In this document: one piece after another, positions 11,301 to 22,698 of the stretch
How positions within the stretch are numbered: position 1 is the stretch's first letter
Layout of the letters: every line of letters starts with the position of its first letter
Assembly (NCBI GenBank): GCA_013115125.1
Contig: JABANN010000040.1
Location: 44,852-108,851, forward strand
Reading direction: 5' to 3'
Length of the DNA stretch: 64,000 nucleotides
Source: Perkinsus olseni
Lineage: Eukaryota > Perkinsozoa > Perkinsida
Program-made: the position numbers and the translations under genes
The notes under the pieces: model-generated
Databases searched by the model: none
The model's input: only the letters and a program-made list of their open reading frames with translations
Told to the model about the DNA's origin: nothing

Positions 11301-11660
11301 CAACCTCGTTTTGTGCGGTAAATTCCCGGCAGACAGCCCGGAAGGGATACAGTGCTTCACCCTCCCCAATGCAACGGTAGTATCTGCGGCATTCTAGTGC
11401 CCCCCTACTCAGTAGTTCCTCAGGTCCTCGTCCGAATTGAAGTCGGTACTGGACCTCAGTATGCGGGAAAGGCTAGGGTTGCGGTAATAGTCTCCTATCG
11501 CTCACTAGCTGCCCATTGCAAGTCTTGCCAGGTACGGTCGTCCGAGCCGGTAGTGGCTCTAGCTGTGAGAGACGACCTCCTGCTTGCCTTCGCTGAGCTC
11601 CCAGTGGACGCAGAACCCAGTGACCCTAATTTCGACTCTGGCGCTGCACAAGGCCGGTGA
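8359..11660 (+). CDS. Coiled-coil protein with C-terminal alpha-adaptin appendage domain
   Basis: Multi-exon gene. Exons include 8359-8556, 8706-8848, 8896-8945, 8992-9096, 9150-9272 and others. The N-terminus is low-complexity, with short endocytic-type motifs (FTFDPTA, SPFDTNF). A long heptad region follows (for example AEIEQLKKQLSDS, LSQLSDARNQLDDSM, ALQRENAQLKKLFEG). From about 10.4 kb the protein reads as an AP-2 alpha appendage: VLYEDDTLQ joined to IGLQSSYTCGMGEGQVSLYF, then LSLRLPILLSKFMAPVDI and AGDFFSMWRHHA (platform subdomain), then LVRIEVGTGPQYAGKARVAV. In AP-2 this domain recruits accessory factors at clathrin-coated pits. The large adaptin trunk is absent. So this is not AP-2 alpha itself but an endocytic scaffold-like fusion (inferred). 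Several internal exon joins are approximate. Confidence 0.68.
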
Positions 11661-11884
11661 GGCAATTGTAGTGGCTTCTGATGGCCGGCGCCGCCCCTGC
11701 TCCTGAGATCCGTCTATTGCTTGCTTGGCCTGACTAGAATTGCTATTACCGCCACTCACCTTTCCGATACATTCTCCGGTGCATCAGCTCAGCTTCTCCA
11801 TACCATCTTTCCCCTTATTGTGTTCCCGAGTTGGCCAGCGACCGGTTGGAGTTCTCAAGGTGGTTTTGTGAAGTTTGTCCCGCT

Positions 11885-13268
11885 ATGCTGTTGACGGGAT
11901 GCCTCCCACTCAGTAGGGGCCGACTCTCCCACGCCCACGCGATAGCTTCCAGGCGGCTATTAGCTTCCTCATGCGACGCGAAGCAGTTGTCCAAGGCGGT
12001 CACCGACAAGTTTTCGCGGCGACACACGTATCTTCGCCTCTCCCTAACGGATAAGTGCAACATGAGGTGTCAGTACTGTATGCCCCCTTCCCTGTATGGT
12101 GATGATAATGATGAAATAAAGTAGTGGGGGAAGAGGGGGGCATTCGTCGTCGGGTAGTGAAGTTAGCTCGGTGGAGTGGTACTGAAGCGCTACTTATAGT
12201 CAACTTAGTCCTGTCCGTACCGGGGCCTATCGCTTATCAGGCCTCCATCAGCCAACTACCTCACTGCAGATGAGATCGTCACATTAGCGTCAGAGTTTGT
12301 TAATGACCTAGGCATCAGCAAGATCCGCCTCACTGGCGGCGAGCCAACGGTAGTGCTGGGAGTCCCTTCCTTAGTTTCGTCACAGAGTATAACCACTGCA
12401 GCAGCAGCAGCAGCCGTTTATGCTATGCATGAAGGACTCAGTAAGTCCCTTTACTCGTCAGGTTCGCTCTGATTTCCCTCGAATCGTTGAAGGCATCGCC
12501 GGAAGCTGCGGCCAGCGCCTCGGCCAATTCGGCATCACCACCAACGGTGTGGTCCTCGAGCGGCATCTGCCTGTTATGAGAGCGGCTGGGCTCCTTCATG
12601 TGAACGTCTCTCTGGATACTCTGGTAGCGGCAAAGTTCCCGATGATATCCAACAGGCCCGAGGCCTACTGGAGGCGCACTCGGAAGCTGATCGACAGCCT
12701 GCGGAGAGACCCGGATTTCCGATTAAAGGTCAACTGTGTGGTCATGCGCGGGGTGAATGATGATGAGCTTTTGGACTTCGTCGAGCTTACCCGAGAGGAG
12801 AATCTTAACGTGCGGTTTATCGAGTACATGCCCTTTTCTGGCAACAACTGGGGCTCCGGCAAGCTCATGCTGAGCAAGCTAGAAATACTCAACCAAATTC
12901 GTGATGCTGTAGGGGCTGATAACCTGGCTGTGGTGGAGCAGAGAGACCCGCACTCGACAGTCGGGAGAAAGTACCGAGTGAAAGGCTACAAAAGCACCTT
13001 TGGTGTCATCAGCTCAATGACAGATCAGTTCTGCGACGGCTGCAACCGCATCAGGGTGTCGGCAGACGGCCTTCTTTACAACTGTCTATTCGCTTCGGCA
13101 GACTCTGGCGTATCACTCCGAGACGCCATCAGGGAAGGGAGACCTCTCCGACCTCTTCTTGAGGATTCTCTGGGCCGCAAGCTCTGGGCTTTGGGTGGGC
13201 GGGCAGACATGTACGAGCTGGGCGAGAGGGCGGATGAGCTCCGTAATATGATGAAGATTGGTGGCTAG
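11885..13268 (+). CDS. MOCS1A: Radical-SAM GTP 3',8-cyclase for molybdenum cofactor (MOCS1A/CNX2/MoaA type)
   Basis: Catalyses the first step of molybdenum cofactor synthesis from GTP. The first exon gives [10 protein letters not shown], the CxxxCxxC site of the radical-SAM iron-sulfur cluster. Later exons give RLTGGEPT, then [12 protein letters not shown] (exon 12462-13268). The second cluster is present as FCDGCNRIR and the following NCLF. The protein ends in IGG: the C-terminal Gly-Gly is conserved and functionally required in MOCS1A/MoaA. The start at 11885 gives an Arg/Ser/Ala-rich leader that looks like a mitochondrial targeting sequence, where this step occurs in eukaryotes. An upstream in-frame ATG at 11831 is less leader-like. 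The second exon (about 12240-12350) carries [12 protein letters not shown]; its acceptor is not settled. Confidence 0.88.
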
Positions 13269-13553
13269 ACCGAGGTGTATCTTCTCCGACTGACACCGCA
13301 CTACCCACTCTGCCGTTGCAGGCTGCCGTATATTTTTTAACATTTTACTGCTAGGAGTTGTCCTGAATCATCATCATCATTTGGCCCTTATCCATCGCCA
13401 AGCTCTCCAGTGTAGTGAATTCACAGGGACCGTCCAGTCGCGTGGACGAGCGGTGGGCTTCGAAACGTTTGCAGTATCCGTCGGGGCGCCTGAGTGGTGC
13501 GCCCCTCGGGTGGAACGGACCGAGCGGAGCTCTGGTCACTGAAGTTGGAAATA

Positions 13554-16500
13554 ATGTTAACTGTCGTCGGTGGAGGGCCGAACATCGAGGACATAGAGAT
13601 CGAGGACCCAGTAGTCCTGAGTGTTGACGACGATCCGGTGAATCAGATGGTCATGCGTAATCCAAGGCAACACTCACCTTCCAAGTCTATCGCCACTTGT
13701 AGCGCCTCAGACTCCCTCCTCACAGCTGCAGGGTATCGCGTAGATCAGGCCATGGACGGCTTCGAGTGCCTTGAGTAACGCCAGCGGAGGAAGCAATCGC
13801 TTTGGGTCGGTGGTGGCAGATACTTAGCCAACAACGAGCTGCCCAACCTCATCCTTCTAGATGCCGTGATGCCGGGGATGAGCGGGTAAGGAGGCGGGGG
13901 CCGCCCATGAGTATCTTGAGGTCACCCGCGTTAGATACGATGTAGCTCGGAAGCTGCGTGAAGACTACCCTCCACAGCTGCCGATCATGATGATCAGCGC
14001 AAAGTCTAGCACTGGGGACGTGGTCAAAGGCCTTGGCTTCACGTAAAAGGCGAGTGCAAAGGGACGCACCGCAGCCCTTACGTGTACAGATGCAACGACT
14101 ACCTTACTAAGCCGTTCGTGAAGGAGGAGGTCCTGGCTCGGATCGAGACACAAGTGAATCACCGGGTCCGCGTCTCTATCGGGCACAGGCTGACCATGGG
14201 CAATAGTGTACTCCTAATCTGTAGCATACAGACTGAGCCTCTCGTGGACGAGATTTTTCAATTCGAAGAATACTAACATCGTCGGCATTGCAATGGTTGG
14301 TAGACAGGTGAAGTTGAACGCCTTCATCGATCGTGCCCAAAAAACAGCACATGATACGGCCATGTTGAAGTTCCTCTTGGGTGATGCTCTCATGCACAGG
14401 TGAGAGTATCTTATCTTGCTCCTGACAGCACACCCTCCCTGTAGATATTTGGAAGCTTTTGATAAGGCCGGAGTGCTCAATGCGCATCAAGTTGGCTTGA
14501 AGACCTCGACCGACCTGTAGGCCGTGCCTCGATCGCCTTGTGAAGGACTGCTACGGACCGCTCAGGAGTTGCCAAGGCCATGGAGGCGCGACCATTGTGA
14601 TGATGAAGCCAGCCGAATCAATAACCAGTGTAGAAGAGTTCAAGAGCTTTTCCAAATCCTGCGTAAAGGGGATGGCGATGTGCAGATGGAGTGGTATTAA
14701 CATACAGATTCTCTTCGAAAAGATGGTGCAAAGCCTCCGTGAGGGAGGTGCTCAGCTCATCCACGACAACCAGCATCTGTGCACCGTCCTCTCGGGTCGC
14801 TCCAACCATGCCGCTGGTGGGTCTATCACGGACATGCACGCCGAAGTGGACAGACTGGCAGGAAGCCTTCAGATGCACTTCTCTTCACGACTACCTATCT
14901 TGATGCACTGGAGACGATTCCTGATACCTCTCGCCCTGGCGTCAAGCTGGTCGTGCACACTACGGCGGAGTCAGCTGAGCCTCTGCTTACCGGTGTAGTC
15001 GGGGAGTGGATGCCGAGGTAAGGCGGCGCCACAAGTGGTATGCAGTACTTCCTCCTCCCCAGACGCTTCCTCCTCGGGAACGCTAGGCGGCTAGCTCAAT
15101 ATATCTTGGACGAGGTGCCTTTGGTAGCCTCGCATGACCGCGACTGTGCCCTGATCACCGACACCTGCGTGAAGGGCGTAGGAGGACAAGTAGACTGCTA
15201 TGATAATTAGGTTTGACACTCACCCTTGTTGACTCCCTGCTCCAGCTCCCCGCCTCGTGGACGCTGACAGAGTACGTGGAGATTTCGAAAGTCGTCGCTG
15301 TTAATGGGGAGGGAGTTGAAGAGCTTGGCGAGCCTGTAGCGATACGTCCGTTGCAGCGGACACGATCGCTCACCCGTCGAGGTACTCGTTTGCGCCCTTG
15401 GTAGTCCGACTACCACAGATCGAATGCTCTCGGGTGGGTTTGTGCTGATAACTGAGCCGGGCGTTGAGCTTCTTCTTCCAGGCGGCAAGTCATACGCCGA
15501 GGAGAAGCATGTAGGGGGCGATGCTGAGCAGGCATCGCTGCGCGCCCAAGTTAGTGACAATAGTCAACGCAAATCTTTACGAAGTTTAGCGTCAGTTGAA
15601 AACGCTCGAGAGTATCCAAGACGACATTATGGCCGAGGCCGAGAGCCTCGTCGGTGCCTCAGCGGCACCGCTGGAGGAAGCCCCTCATCCAGAAACCTGG
15701 TCCACTGAGGAGGGCAGCCGAGGGTTGCAGCGGTGGCTACTGCTACTGACGGACGTTCGCTGGTGTCCAAACCCGTACCCGCCAGGTTGCTCGAAGAGCG
15801 TCGTACGCGGCAGAGTGGATCTCAGTCACAGGAAGAGGCGGCGGCCTGTGGCGGAGAAAAATTTCCTGAGTCAAGAAACTTGCTTGAGGTATGAGGGCCC
15901 CTGACCGGGGATCGGCCCCAGCTGCACCGCTCGCTTTACTTCGATGGCGCCAAGAACTGAGCACATCGGTGGGAGTGTATCTGTCGGTCGGCATCTCACA
16001 CACACTGAGTCCGTACAGGCCTTCACCGGGCGGAAGAAGCACTCCTTGCACGACGCCGTCGTCTTTCTCGAATGCATACTGGCGAGCGCGACTGGTGAGT
16101 TGGAAGATACCGACTGGAGGGTTTGCAGTTGCCCATCCAGGACCCCATCAACTACGGGAGGTTGTGGACGTAGTCCTCAGAGAAGTACGTGCCGCAGTGA
16201 GACTGTCGCTGTACGACACCCCGGCAGACACCCTCCGTCATTTCTCGACTGGAGAGTCTTGAGAAGGGGAAGGGCCTTGGGGGCGGTGAGGATACCTTCA
16301 CGCCGGCTCAGTGTAAATTATTCTTCGATCGTTCACGTAGTCCGACAAGGCCAGCCGAGAACGGTGTCGGTTGGTAGGGGCGTCCGGTGGAAGCAGCCGC
16401 GACCCCGGGGACAGTAGCAGATCTGAGCGGCTTGACAGAGACTGCTGGGAGCGAAGGCAACTTGAAAAGGGAAGAGAGACCTCCCGGCTGTCGAGGTTCG

Positions 16501-17006
16501 CGTGGCTCATTCAAGTGGATTCTCTCGTTGCACGACTTGCAGGCGACGAGTCGAAGCTACTGGGGCGGCAGCTGAGGAAGAGCGAGAGGTAGAGGGGCCC
16601 CACGCAGCGGCTGGTCATCGATTCCCTCTGAGGGTGTTGTTTCGTTTCGTCAGGAGCACGGCAGCATACTTGATGATGATGGGCGAATGGAGTTCGAGGG
16701 TCCGAGCAGTTACCAAGTAGGGCACGTCCGGGGACGAGGCATCGGCCGCCGCGTACCGCAGGTCATGAGACTCGCGTCGCTGCGAAGAAGGAATGAGTTC
16801 TTGCGGCGTTCTTTGAAGGATGCTGTGGACGGGAGGGTAGACGGACAGAGAGATAATCGAGGTTGAACGGGGATTAGGAATCGTGGGAGGCCCTTGAGGG
16901 GAGGTTGGCAGAGGAGTCCCCATCAGCCGTGAGGGCACGGACGGCGACTACCATCGTGGACACGTTAACACGCATCGAGGAAGTCGAGGCTGCTATTGAG
17001 CAGTGA
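13554..17006 (+). CDS. Response-regulator receiver fused to degenerate histidine-kinase-like region and coiled coil
   Basis: The first exons read as a two-component receiver: VLSVDDDPVNQMVM (acidic pocket), LLTAAGYRVDQAMDGFECL, the phospho-acceptor Asp in LILLDAVMPGMSG, PIMMISAKS, and the conserved Lys in DYLTKPF. In-frame joins continue into a helical stretch with His (AQLIHDNQHLCTVLS). Next come RRFLLGNARRLAQY, which resembles the Asn box of kinase ATPase domains, and VVAVNGEGVEELG, which resembles the G1 box but has Val where the key Asp should be. The rest is Glu/Ala-rich coil ending VEAAIEQ. The receiver is certain. The kinase reading is weak and the ATPase is probably inactive. It may also be two genes: joins between 14.3 and 14.6 kb and between 15.9 and 16.6 kb are not resolved. 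Confidence 0.55.
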
Positions 17007-17337
17007 GGCCCGTCACCATTCAGCATGGCGATGATGATCATGCAGGTTGCAGCACAGACAGAGACAGACCCAGTAGCAGTCGAGAGATGAGGGATACGCT
17101 CCGGGGTCATGCGACTGTAATGGTGAAGTTAGGGCGCCGTCTCTTCATTGACTCTCACTATTGTGTTCCTCAGTGGACTCAGGGTTGCCTGAGCGTTACT
17201 GGATATGAGCGGCACTGAGTTGTGTCTTGGGGAAGTTGATACTCCCATGCAACCTGCTTGAACATATCATCATTAATCTTCCACTGAACACAACAATAGA
17301 AGAATGTGGACATTAAGAAGGGACACATCAATCGAAC

Positions 17338-17943
17338 ATGTCGCATAGCCACCTAGCGCGGCTCGTCGCAAAATCTTCCCCGCCGCCAAAGCCACCTAGG
17401 AGCGAAAGATGGACTCACGTCATCGGAAAGACTCGACGGCCTACGTGCGGCTCTATCATTTATATAGTCGAGAGCAGGGCTCGGCAGAACTATCGCGGCG
17501 ATCCGCGGTGCTGGGGGAAGGCTCGAGCTTCTACCATTTTGATAAAGGGGAGGGTTGGGCACACTGGCCTGCCCCGACCGGGATCTGAGGGGGCGGCTTC
17601 TTCAACCCGAGCTCGCCCACGCCGGACCACCTACCGCTCCACGCCGGCGCCCGTCTCTCTGTTGTACCCAAAGGCGTGGAAGTGGCAGCGGAAGGCGCCT
17701 GTGAGGGGCCGGTGTCGGCCACCTCCGCTGGTGAATTGGGCTGCCGGCATCAATGCAGTACAGAAAGCGTTTCTTGAGAAGGGCGATTCGATAACGCCAA
17801 CTCAGGCACGATGAGCAATTGCGTCCGGACCTCTTAGAGGCAGCAGTCGAATCGCTGCGGAGATTTTGTCATGAGCACGGGTCAACCCAAGATACCATTA
17901 ACAACGGAATGACCGGCCATCTCGCAGTGAAATTGAAATGTTA
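17338..17943 (+). CDS. Small unrecognised basic, Pro/Arg-rich ORF
   Basis: An open frame of 158 codons begins MSHSHLARLVAKSS and is rich in Arg and Pro. A better-looking short coding stretch follows in another frame (RPDLLEAAVESLRRFC, ending LAVKLKC with a stop at 17943). A splice may join them, but I could not find an in-frame donor and acceptor. No domain is recognised. It sits between the receiver gene and the convergent ArfGAP gene. Either the gene is real with an unresolved exon, or only the second stretch codes. Confidence 0.25.
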
Positions 17944-18088
17944 ACAGGGAATAGGAGACGCTAACTTGGTGTTGTTGGTGTTATTGAGATAAATAGAACA
18001 GAGCACTGATAATGGTTCAGCAATTGTCGAGTCAACTATTGCTGCCTTCGCCTGAGTAACCTCCTCCCATCGCTCAAGTCGCGGAACA

Positions 18089-19101
18089 CTAAATGGTAGC
18101 CCGACTCTGGTCATGTCCTTGCGAGACGTCACTTATCCAGGAACTTATGAAAAAGTTATTCTGCCAGCCCTGCTGGGAGGGGGCAAGTCTAAGGTACTGA
18201 GGATCTAGGTGCGACACGTCCACGTAGGCCTGTTCCCTCAAAGAGAAGTGGGAGGCCCCCTCCGACGTCGTCTCGCTCCACTGATGTTTTGATGACCGCT
18301 TCTTCTTTTTCGAGGACTTCTTCGGCGTGTTGATGTAACCGTTGGGCATCACCCCGGCGCCGGCCGATGTGGCTGTAGGGCTGATCTGGTTCGGGCCACC
18401 CAGTCCGAGAGGGCCGACGAGCTCACCATCAGCGAACGCTACCTGAACGAATGACAAGACAATGACAGGCGGTTACGAGCTACGAATGCTGATTAGGTCT
18501 GTGAGTTCATTGCTTTTGAGCGTGAGTAGAAGTCTCTTAATATGAAGAGGTGCCTACGACCTACACAGGGCTCCTTCGCGGAGTAGTTGGCGAAGAGTTT
18601 AAGTTCGTATTTGTTCCGAATCCACCGCTCCAGATGCCGCGACGTGTCGGGGTCCAATCTATCACCGCCGCCTCCGCCGTTCGGGAACGAACTTCCGTCG
18701 GGTTTGTGAATGTGCGGCGGCACGTTGTACCTGAGGACGACTTCTCGATGACGATGGATGGCCAGGCTGTAGCGGCCGGGGTTACTCATAATATTCATTG
18801 GCCACTTTGTTTCCCACAGCATCTGCTAGGGCCACCCATTCAGGCTTCCACTGGTCTATTGTCGCTGACTGGACGAATGTTATATGGGTTCCAATGCCTC
18901 GGTGGATGCCGGCGCAATTGGTACCTGAGAAGGGCCATCACGGCAAGGGAGGTGAGATGAGGTAGGCCTACAGATGAAGACGCCTAGGTTGACTGATGCC
19001 CATCGAGGGTTGGGCGCGTTACAGTCGGCACAGACCGAGTTCTCGGGTCTTGATAAGATCGAATCTAGCTGAGGGTTCAACGGGGCCACAGGAGTCCCCA
19101 T
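18089..19101 (-). CDS. ArfGAP domain protein (small GTPase-activating protein)
   Basis: Stimulates GTP hydrolysis by Arf GTPases in vesicle traffic. The first exon gives ILSRPENSVCADCNAPNPRW followed by ASVNLGVFIC. After a short intron the frame resumes at TNCAGIHRGIGTHITFV, completing the C4 zinc finger and the catalytic Arg in GIHRGIG. Further exons give VQSATIDQWKPEWVALAD, ANEYYE joined to YNVPPHIHKPDG, and HLERWIRNKYELKLFA, as in SMAP/AGFG-type ArfGAPs. The tail is Ser/Lys-rich (KKSSKKKKRSSKHQ) with no other domain. The start at 19101 (MGTPVAPLNP) is chosen because it sits just before the domain; another ATG lies at 19155. The last 40 residues may contain one more intron. Confidence 0.85.
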
Positions 19102-19724
19102 GACTGGTAATGATATTAAGGCGCAACTGAGGGTCGGTAACGGGGAAAAGTCCACGACTGGCCCTGAACGAAACAGCGAGGAAAACGAAACTGGTTCATG
19201 AAGCTCAAGCTCTGTGGCCCTCCTCGAGAGGATGACACTGATGAACTCTGGAAACTAACAGGCGGCAATAGAGAGCCGCTAAGGCCCGACCCGCTGCCCG
19301 AAAAAGTTATGTATAAACGGGCTGCAGGCCGACGCCACAGCAGCCAGCCATGAATCTGGTAGGATCGGAATGACCGGGTACGCCAGAGACAACATCGTGA
19401 TCTAAACGGCAATGATGATATAGATAATTTGGGGCCCATGAAGGCTGCGGAAAAATAGTACTTGGACACACATCGAGTGTCCAGTCCCGATTGGGACGAC
19501 GCCAAAGACCGACAAAGCGGCCCGAGGTACGTGGTAGCTTGGCACCCGTTAAAACTGGTGTCAAACGACCAGCACTGTCACCACTAGGAGTACAGAGTCT
19601 GACCGTACTTGAGTAATATATACGAGTGAAACAGTAATTGTAGGAAAGAGTAGACAGGGGCAGCGAGTCGTGGATACCAGAGGGAGGTTGACGATGGTCA
19701 TACAGGCAGGTCGAAGATTCCCTC
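19102..19724. other. Intergenic, no gene seen
   Basis: Between the ArfGAP start and the MgtE stop, both minus strand, so it should hold the ArfGAP promoter and the MgtE 3' region. Open frames here have no recognisable motif. Confidence 0.4.
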
Positions 19725-20741
19725 TCAGATCATGAAGAGCAGTTGAGCAACAAACACAACGATAAGGGAGCCAACGATGTCCTGGAAGCAGGTCTCGCCC
19801 GGTCCGGCACAGGCGGCCGGGTCCAACTTCAATACGAACTGCAACAACAACGGTGACAGCATACCGACCAGGCCACCAATGTTGGCGGTCAGGAAGAGAA
19901 CCAAGGAGATGACGAATCCGAACCACATGTTTTCGCCGGAAATATGGTCGTGGAGCTTCCAGGGGCAGAGGCCGAGGCCAGTGGTCAGCATCATGACGAG
20001 CGACAGGATGAGGGAGGTCAACAGGTTGGCCTTGATCTCGCCCCAGATCTCGCGACGCCAGGTTCCTCTGGTAACGATACCCATGGCCAGCCAGCGGCTC
20101 ATATTGCTGCTGTTTTGCAGGGAAAAATTACCGGCTACGGCAGTGACTACTGCACGCAGGCCCATGAAGAGGTCAGCGCGGTCCTCACCTATAAGATTAG
20201 TCAGCGCCCCAGAGCCTTCGGTGTAGAGCAGGGAAGGGATGAGCTCGAGTAATAGGGTTATGAGTAGTGGAGGGAACCTCATCCAGTTCTTGCGCAGGAA
20301 AGAAGCCTTCTGGTAGGGCAGGACAGGGAACGCCTCCTCGTCCGGGGGCACCTCGGGGTCGTCATCATCAACAGTAACGGCGACACCGCCATCAGCGTTG
20401 GACGGAATCTCCTGGACAGAAGCAGCTCCCGGGAGCTCAGCAACAGCAGCGGGAGGAGTGTGGTCACTGATGCTACGACCAACACCACAAGCCGGGGAGA
20501 ACGCCGCCCTAGAAGCAGCGGCGGCGGTTGGGCCTTGGGTGATATCAGTAATGGGACGGACCACGATGGGGCCAGACGAGGAGGAAGTGATGGAGGAGGG
20601 ACTCGCGTAGACGGCACACATGATTATGGCATTACCGTAGGGGAGGGAGTATCCAGACTTATCGAAACCAGCTGAGCTGCGACAGAGAGTACGATGGAGG
20701 GACCCACTGTACCCGGAACACAACACTAGGAAAGGGGTCAT
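19725..20741 (-). CDS. MgtE/SLC41-type magnesium transporter, single domain
   Basis: Divalent cation (Mg2+) channel or transporter of the MgtE family. Single exon, 338 codons. The N-terminal 150 residues are low-complexity and acidic (VTVDDDDPEVPPDEEAFP). Then come about five membrane segments. The first carries PPLLITLLLELIPSLL. The family signature GNFSLQNSSNMSRWLAMG follows the second, and DPAACAGPGETCFQDIVG precedes the last segment, which ends VVFVAQLLFMI at the C-terminus. The cytosolic N domain and CBS domains of bacterial MgtE are absent, and there is one membrane domain rather than the two of animal SLC41. Translation could also start at the Met near 20621. Confidence 0.85.
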   Translation of the reverse strand: MTPFLVLCSGYSGSLHRTLCRSSAGFDKSGYSLPYGNAIIMCAVYASPSSITSSSSGPIVVRPITDITQGPTAAAASRAAFSPACGVGRSISDHTPPAAVAELPGAASVQEIPSNADGGVAVTVDDDDPEVPPDEEAFPVLPYQKASFLRKNWMRFPPLLITLLLELIPSLLYTEGSGALTNLIGEDRADLFMGLRAVVTAVAGNFSLQNSSNMSRWLAMGIVTRGTWRREIWGEIKANLLTSLILSLVMMLTTGLGLCPWKLHDHISGENMWFGFVISLVLFLTANIGGLVGMLSPLLLQFVLKLDPAACAGPGETCFQDIVGSLIVVFVAQLLFMI

Positions 20742-20795
20742 GTGAACTTGGTGGTCATAGCATGTAGCATGCCTCCATCATCCACAACATCAGAG

Positions 20796-22698
20796 CTAAT
20801 TTAAGTGCAACGAGGGCGAAGCGTAGTAGTAGCTCCGGAGTCTGGCGTAGGAGCGCATAGCTGACGAGAACAGCTCTGAGCCTTCCTTATTCTCATCGAA
20901 CATCTCAGTAGGCATCAGTGGCTCCAAGGGCGCGATGAGGGCCTCGTCGAGGGGTGTGTTAGATGTCCTCACACCGAGCAACTTCACCGACTGCCAGAGA
21001 GGGGAAGCCGTCTTCGGCAGCCGCCCCATGGACTCCACCCCGTCCCTCGTCGAAGGCCGAGGTCCAGCAAGACTCGGCAGCCGTCGTGCCGCCAGGTGCT
21101 CTCTTAGCGGGCAGAAGAAGCCTCTCCGGTCAGGGGTGTGGGACTCCTCCGTCGCCTTATCCCCATTGTCTTTCTTCTTTTCTTCGTCTATCCTCTCTCG
21201 ACCAGTGATATCCAGGTAGATGAGGCGACCTGGGGGTGATGGCGGGGTCCGTTGACGGTCCTCCCACAGGATCCCTATCCCCCCGTCAGGCTCTGCCTCC
21301 TGCCGCTTCACTGGACCAGGGTTCGGCAGTGGCGGGGCCGGCTGGGGCTGGGCAGCCACGTGGGGTATCGGCGGTGGCGGCAGAGGGCCCCCTGGCGGCA
21401 GCGGTGGGTCACCATGGTAACCATTCTGAGGTGGAAAGGGATGGAATCGTGATGTCTGCACGAAGGGCGGAGCGTTGGAGTTCAAGGGCCGACTGTGAGG
21501 GACGGCGGCCCAGTTGGTAGGCATCGGCGGCAGCGGCCCTCGTTGGGGGTACCCAAGCGGACCCATCGGCATCCCCCCCTGAGGGACATGTTGTGGGTAG
21601 GGGGGCCTCATGTGAGGATAGTGATGATGATGGCCAAGGTGGGGGTCCATCGGCGGCGGGGCCATCGGATGGTGGTGGTGCTGGTACTGGGTCATAGCCC
21701 GCCTTGCCGAAGCCGCAGCCACCTGGTCGGGCGTCATCCCCGTCATGTCCCACTGAGGTCGGAAGTCCTCCGCCACAGGTGGGAGCCTCGGGCCTTGACT
21801 GAAGTGTGGCAGCGGTGCGTGGCGAGCATGCCTCAGAGGGTTGATGCCAGGAGGCATGGAGAAGCCGCTGCCCCCAGGTGGGGGATGTCCACCCGAGGGC
21901 AGGAAAGGCGACGACAGGAGCATCGCCGGAGGGGTCTCCATCCGATAGGTATTGAAGCATGACGGAGGCGAGGGCGGGGCCGGCGGAGGCTGTAGTTGGT
22001 AGTAGCTAGGTTTAATGGTCATGACCTCCGGCAAGGCGAAGGGCTGCGGCAAGGGCGACAGACCGTAGAGCTCATTGCCATTCTTATCGGGAAAGGCTTT
22101 CAACGGGTCCCTCGCTAGTCGCTTCAGTGCCTTCTCCTGTTCGTACTCCTGCTTCAGCTCCTTGTGATCCTTACCCTTCTCCTCATCCCCCACCGGCCTT
22201 TCCCGTACTATCGGTGTCCCTATGATGTTGTACCTCTGCTGTGCATCCCAGAACCGTTGAGTGCTCGGCACTTGTGACGGTACGAACTCCTCGGCCACCT
22301 GTCGGAGGGCTGACTTCCTCACTATCTCCGAGGGCGTCGGTGAGGTCGGGGGAGAGGCCCGCGTGGGCGGCGGCAACTGTAGAAAAACACGAGCCCATCA
22401 AACTCAACGCCACCACCCTGCAGACCTACCCCAGTGGTGGCCTGCGGGGCTGGGTCGTCCTCCTGTTCCTCCTTTTCACTGCTTGCAGTGGGCGTCTGAC
22501 GGACGGTGGGACCCCCATCGGCCATCCCTCTGCTACTACCTCTACGAAAGTGAGGCCCTTGCAGATGGACAGGGGTATCCGATTCACCGGTGGCCTGGTG
22601 GGGTCGAAAACCGGCGAATCCTCCGACAGCAGTTTCGGTAGCCTCTCCTCGTTGGCCTCTCGGAGCATGACGTCGTGTGGTAAGCACGCTACGGACAC
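20796..22698 (-). CDS. Proline-, glutamine- and histidine-rich protein of unknown function
   Basis: Two exons, 22430-22698 and 20796-22376, joined by a 53-nt intron. The N-terminal 90 residues are not low-complexity (LPKLLSEDSPVFDPTRPP, then IPLSICKGLTFVEVVAEGWP) and could be a small folded region or binding motif. A charged helix follows (KDHKELKQEYEQEKALKRLA). The centre is about 250 residues of Pro, Gly, His and Met (for example HHHHPMAPPPMDPHLGHHHH). The C-terminus regains normal composition and ends YYYASPSLHLN. Such proteins are often RNA-binding or condensate scaffolds, but no domain supports that here. It lies between MgtE and ABHD17-like genes on the same strand. Confidence 0.7.

Noticed and set aside
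20935-21960. Long plus-strand frames opposite the proline-rich gene
   Set aside because: They are antisense shadows of a GC-rich Pro/Gly repeat region and lack any independent motif.
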